DNA from: Symbiodinium natans
Taxonomy: Eukaryota > Sar > Dinophyceae > Suessiales > Symbiodiniaceae
DNA length: 64,000 bases
Direction: 5' to 3'
Assembly (NCBI GenBank): GCA_905221605.1
Contig: CAJNDS010000036.1
Location: forward strand, 188,001 to 252,000
Numbering within the stretch: the stretch's first letter is position 1; the number at the start of each line of letters is the position of its first letter. A model generated the notes under the pieces. That model did no database searches. It saw only the letters and a list, made by a program, of their open reading frames with translations, and was not told the origin of the DNA. Below, one piece after another: positions 61,683-64,000 of this stretch. The position numbers and the translations under genes were made by a program.

Positions 61683-62459
61683 CTGGCGATGGTCGGGTTT
61701 TCGGTTTAGGGTTTAGGGCTTTGGGGTTTTGGGGTTTAGGTTCAGGGTTTAGGGTGAAGTGTTTAGGGTTGAGGTTTAAGGGTTTAGGGTTTAGAGTTTA
61801 GGGTTTAGGGCTTATAGGGTTTACGGTCAAGGGATTAAGGCTTGGAGTGTTTAAGAGTGGTTTCGGATCTGTAGAGGGTTTCTTGGAGGGTTAGGGGTTG
61901 GGTTTGCCTAAACTCTGGTAAAACACAAGCCCTGCGGACCAAAGCAGAGTCTGAACAGCGGAATCTGACGAGGCCTGTTCTTAGTATGTTTTTTGCCTTT
62001 GTTGCTTCCATTCTCATACATTACTTAAGGTATGTTGTTGATTAATTTGTTTATTCTTCCTGTTCCGTCATTTTTTGCCTTTTTTTGGGGAAGGGGTGCT
62101 GGCAAATCCTTCATCCCAAAACCCTGTACGAATTGGGGATTGTATTGCCAGCATCTCCAAAAGGACAGTCCGCTGGGGCTTGGGGGGTTGAAGAAAGCTT
62201 GCCCTTTAGGGTTTGGGGTTTACGGTTTAGGGTTTAGGGTTTGGGGTTTACGGTTTAGGGCTCTTGGTCTCGAAGTCTCAGGGCCTTGTACTACCACAGG
62301 GGGCTCTGTGGCCCGTGCGATGTGTGGGACTTTGAGGGTCAAATCCTTTCGCCCTTGATTCGGGAAAGTAGCTAAAACCCAAAGGTTTAGGGTTTAGTGT
62401 TTTAAGGGCCTTTTTGGGTTCCCTAAAGCCCTCAACCCCAAACCCCATATGTTTCTTAT

Positions 62460-62605
62460 GGGACTAGCTGCGCCCTCTGTGTCAGGGCGCCCCTATGGTA
62501 ACACAAGGCCCTGAAACTTAGAGACCAAGAGCCCTAAACCGTAAACCCCAAACCCTAAACCGTAAACCATTTCTTGGGGAACAACTGTGCTCTCTGTGTC
62601 AGGGC
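62460..62605. repeat. Short direct repeat next to exon 62,609
   Basis: GCGCCCTCTGTGTCAGGGC (62,470-62,488) and TGCTCTCTGTGTCAGGGC (62,588-62,605) match, each followed or preceded by related GGGAnnAnCTG words. The second copy abuts the donor of the exon. Confidence 0.7.
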
Positions 62606-62608
62606 AAC

Positions 62609-62650
62609 GCGTCGTTGCACCTCCAGGGTCGCCAAGCGCGTGCGCTGCAT
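62609..62650 (-). CDS. Micro-exon, coiled-coil
   Basis: The acceptor is GCATTGGGCAG and the donor CGACGC|GTTGCCC. The 14 codons read MQRTRLATLEVQRR. Phase 0 to 0. The donor coincides with the edge of an intronic repeat, supporting this boundary. Confidence 0.72.
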
Positions 62651-62833
62651 CTGCCCAATGCGCAGAGTTTCAAGAGAAGGGGGGGGGGGGGGCTTAGGGT
62701 TTAGGGTTTAGGGTTCGGGTTCAAGGTGTTAGGGTTCTAGTTGGGGGGCGGGGGGGGGGGGATCGTTCTCAACCCTAAGCCCCGAACCCTAGACCCTTCA
62801 TAAACCCTAAACCCTAAACACTAAACCCTAAAC

Positions 62834-62912
62834 CGCAACTCTGGGATTCACACCTGCTTGAGGCTCTAAGCCGCCATGCTTGAATATCAAGCTCGGCACA
62901 GGCAGAATGCCT
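62834..62912 (-). CDS. Micro-exon, helical
   Basis: The acceptor is TGATTTAGAG. The donor is GTTGCG|GTTTAGGG or an earlier GCAG|GTGTG. It reads HSACAELDIQAWRLRASSR. The IQAW motif resembles VQAW in other exons. Confidence 0.6.
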
Positions 62913-63317
62913 CTCTAAATCAGGAGTTTAGGGGTTTTGGGGCTTAGGGTTTAGAGTCAGGGGCTTCGAGTTTGAGGGTTGCCCTAAACCCTACACCCTA
63001 AACCCTAAACCCTAGAAGCCCAAAACGCTAAACCTCTCAAGATTGGGGTGTGAAGGCTTGGTTCAGGCCACGCGGGAGGCCACCGGCGGTCTAGGGTTAA
63101 GTACCGCATGGGTTTAGGGGCCTAGGGGTTTAGGGGTTTGCTGTTTAGGGTTTAGGGTTTAGGGTTTAGGGATTTAGGGGTTTAGGGTTTAGGACTTAGG
63201 GTTGAGGGCTCAAGGGAAGCTACTGCATTTCCTTTAGCATCCAATCCAGCAACTTCAAGGCCAGCAATTAGAGGTTCATGGGTAGGTAGAAGTGGGCCCA
63301 AATAATATGAGAGGTCT

Positions 63318-63412
63318 TTCAATTAGGATCCCTTTATAGGTCTCCAAAATAGTACGAGACCCTTGTAATTAAAAAGGCACCCCAAAGGGACCCTAATTTT
63401 GATAACTACCCA
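63318..63412. repeat. MITE-like palindrome, CAATTAGGATCCC type
   Basis: TTTCAATTAGGATCCCTTTA facing AAAGGGACCCTAATTTTGAT. Related to 26,255-26,355. Enclosed by GAGGTTCATGGGTAG / CTACCAAGAACCTC words. Confidence 0.65.
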
Positions 63413-63633
63413 TATGGTTAATTGCCTGACTTAGAACTACCAAGAACCTCCAAGCATAGCCCAAGAACTCCTACTCTTAGCTCAGGAATTCGCCATACAG
63501 CGTAATAGGCATCCTTGTCTAGCTTCAATATTCCTCAATGAAGGGGCTCCAGAGCTCTACTCCGTAGCTCGCTTATTGTAGTTTACTCGCTTTCAAATAA
63601 GGGCCCCCACAGATTTCCCCCAAGCCCATGTAC

Positions 63634-63675
63634 AGGACTTGCCTCCTTGTCGTAGCTGGATGCCCGTAGCCTCGT
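63634..63675 (-). CDS. Candidate micro-exon near right edge
   Basis: The acceptor is CAATTTTGTTAG. It reads EATGIQLRQGGK. The donor may be GGCAA|GTCCTG. Weak, but in line with the series; the gene probably continues beyond the window. Confidence 0.35.
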
Positions 63676-64000
63676 CTAACAAAATTGTTAAAGTCAGGAT
63701 CACGGCCCTGAACCCCAAACCCTGAACCCTAGCGCTAAACCCTCAACCCTGAGCCCTAAACCAAAACCCCTCTGAAACCTCAGCCCTATGCCCCGTACCT
63801 TTCAGCTCCAAGATGCACACGAAACTAAAGGAGCCTGCTGGGCCTAAACTCACAACCCGAGGCCCTAAAAACCTCAAGATCCTCACTCCAGGCCTCTAGG
63901 GGCTGCACCTTTGGACCCTTAAGGGTTTAGGGTTTGCGGTTTAGGGTTTAGGGTTTGGGGTTTAGGGTTGGCTCTGTCAGTGTTCTACTGAAGTGTAGAC
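63676..64000. other. Spacer at right edge
   Basis: Degenerate CCCTGAACCC/TTTAGGG repeats (63,710-63,800 and 63,920-63,970) and unique sequence. No coding segment recognised. Confidence 0.5.

Larger units (their letters stand above)
7365..63675 (-). other. Proposed giant gene of about 50 coiled-coil micro-exons (minus strand)
   Basis: Roughly fifty short segments, spaced about 0.4-1.5 kb apart, are open on the minus strand. Most encode Leu/Glu/Gln/Ala/Arg-rich peptides of coiled-coil character, such as VEQRLREQKAYMETMRAQA at 45.9 kb. On the sense strand they usually follow CAG/TAG/AAG and precede GT, GC or GA. At least a dozen are followed directly by GTTTAGGG or a close variant. Codon phases agree across many adjacent pairs, for example 15,098 to 14,649 to 13,995, and 13,448 to 8,597 to 8,168 to 7,365. 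No exon gives a recognisable enzyme domain. Function unknown; a long coiled-coil structural or centrosomal-type protein is a guess only. Confidence 0.6.

Noticed and set aside
6829-63970. True chromosome end or subtelomere
   Set aside because: Arrays are short, degenerate, in both orientations and spread evenly around exon-like segments; a chromosome end would show one long uniform array in one orientation.
1-64000. CRISPR array, tRNA or rRNA genes
   Set aside because: Repeats are telomere-like or tandem without unique spacers of constant size; no cloverleaf or rRNA segment was recognised by eye.

Overview
The window looks like nuclear DNA of a dinoflagellate. TTTAGGG, the telomere repeat known from this group, is scattered through nearly all of it, in both orientations. 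Two retroelements have dinoflagellate-like content. The coding pieces are tiny and are best explained with GT, GC and GA splice donors, all of which dinoflagellates are known to use. I cannot name the species; Symbiodiniaceae, Polarella or Prorocentrum would all fit.

Region 1 (1 to about 6,790, plus strand) is the 3' part of a Copia-type LTR retrotransposon. It has a zinc knuckle, an aspartic protease, an unusual extra domain, integrase, reverse transcriptase and RNase H. It is broken by three frame changes and followed by an accessory 206-residue ORF and a candidate polypurine tract with a very short LTR.

Region 2 (about 7,365 to 63,700, minus strand) is mostly long spacers of degenerate TTTAGGG/CCCTAAA arrays, MITE-like palindromes and minisatellites. 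About fifty short (25-190 bp) open segments lie between them. Read right to left, most have a 3' splice-site-like CAG/TAG/AAG on the upstream side and a donor (very often GTTTAGGG) on the downstream side, and encode Leu/Glu/Gln/Ala/Arg-rich, coiled-coil-like peptides. Where both ends could be placed, codon phase is compatible across many neighbouring junctions. I therefore propose one giant minus-strand gene of micro-exons. Its introns begin with TTTAGGG repeats and end with CCCTAAA repeats, so each intron carries complementary telomere-like ends. This is the main finding. It rests on reading the sequence by eye and needs RNA evidence.

Region 3 (19,047-25,811) lies inside one of these introns. 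It is a tyrosine-recombinase (Ngaro/PAT-type) retrotransposon in the same orientation as the host gene, with split direct repeats (B-ORFs-A-B-A in element sense), gag, RT, RNase H and a truncated-looking recombinase.

The other spacers hold a hairpin-bearing 134-bp repeat array (9.34-9.9 kb), 45-, 47- and 48-bp minisatellites, a large inverted repeat (11.9-12.5 kb), a 242-bp perfect-looking tandem duplication (44.0-44.5 kb), several MITE-like families, and a few larger coding-like fragments. No rRNA, tRNA or CRISPR was seen.
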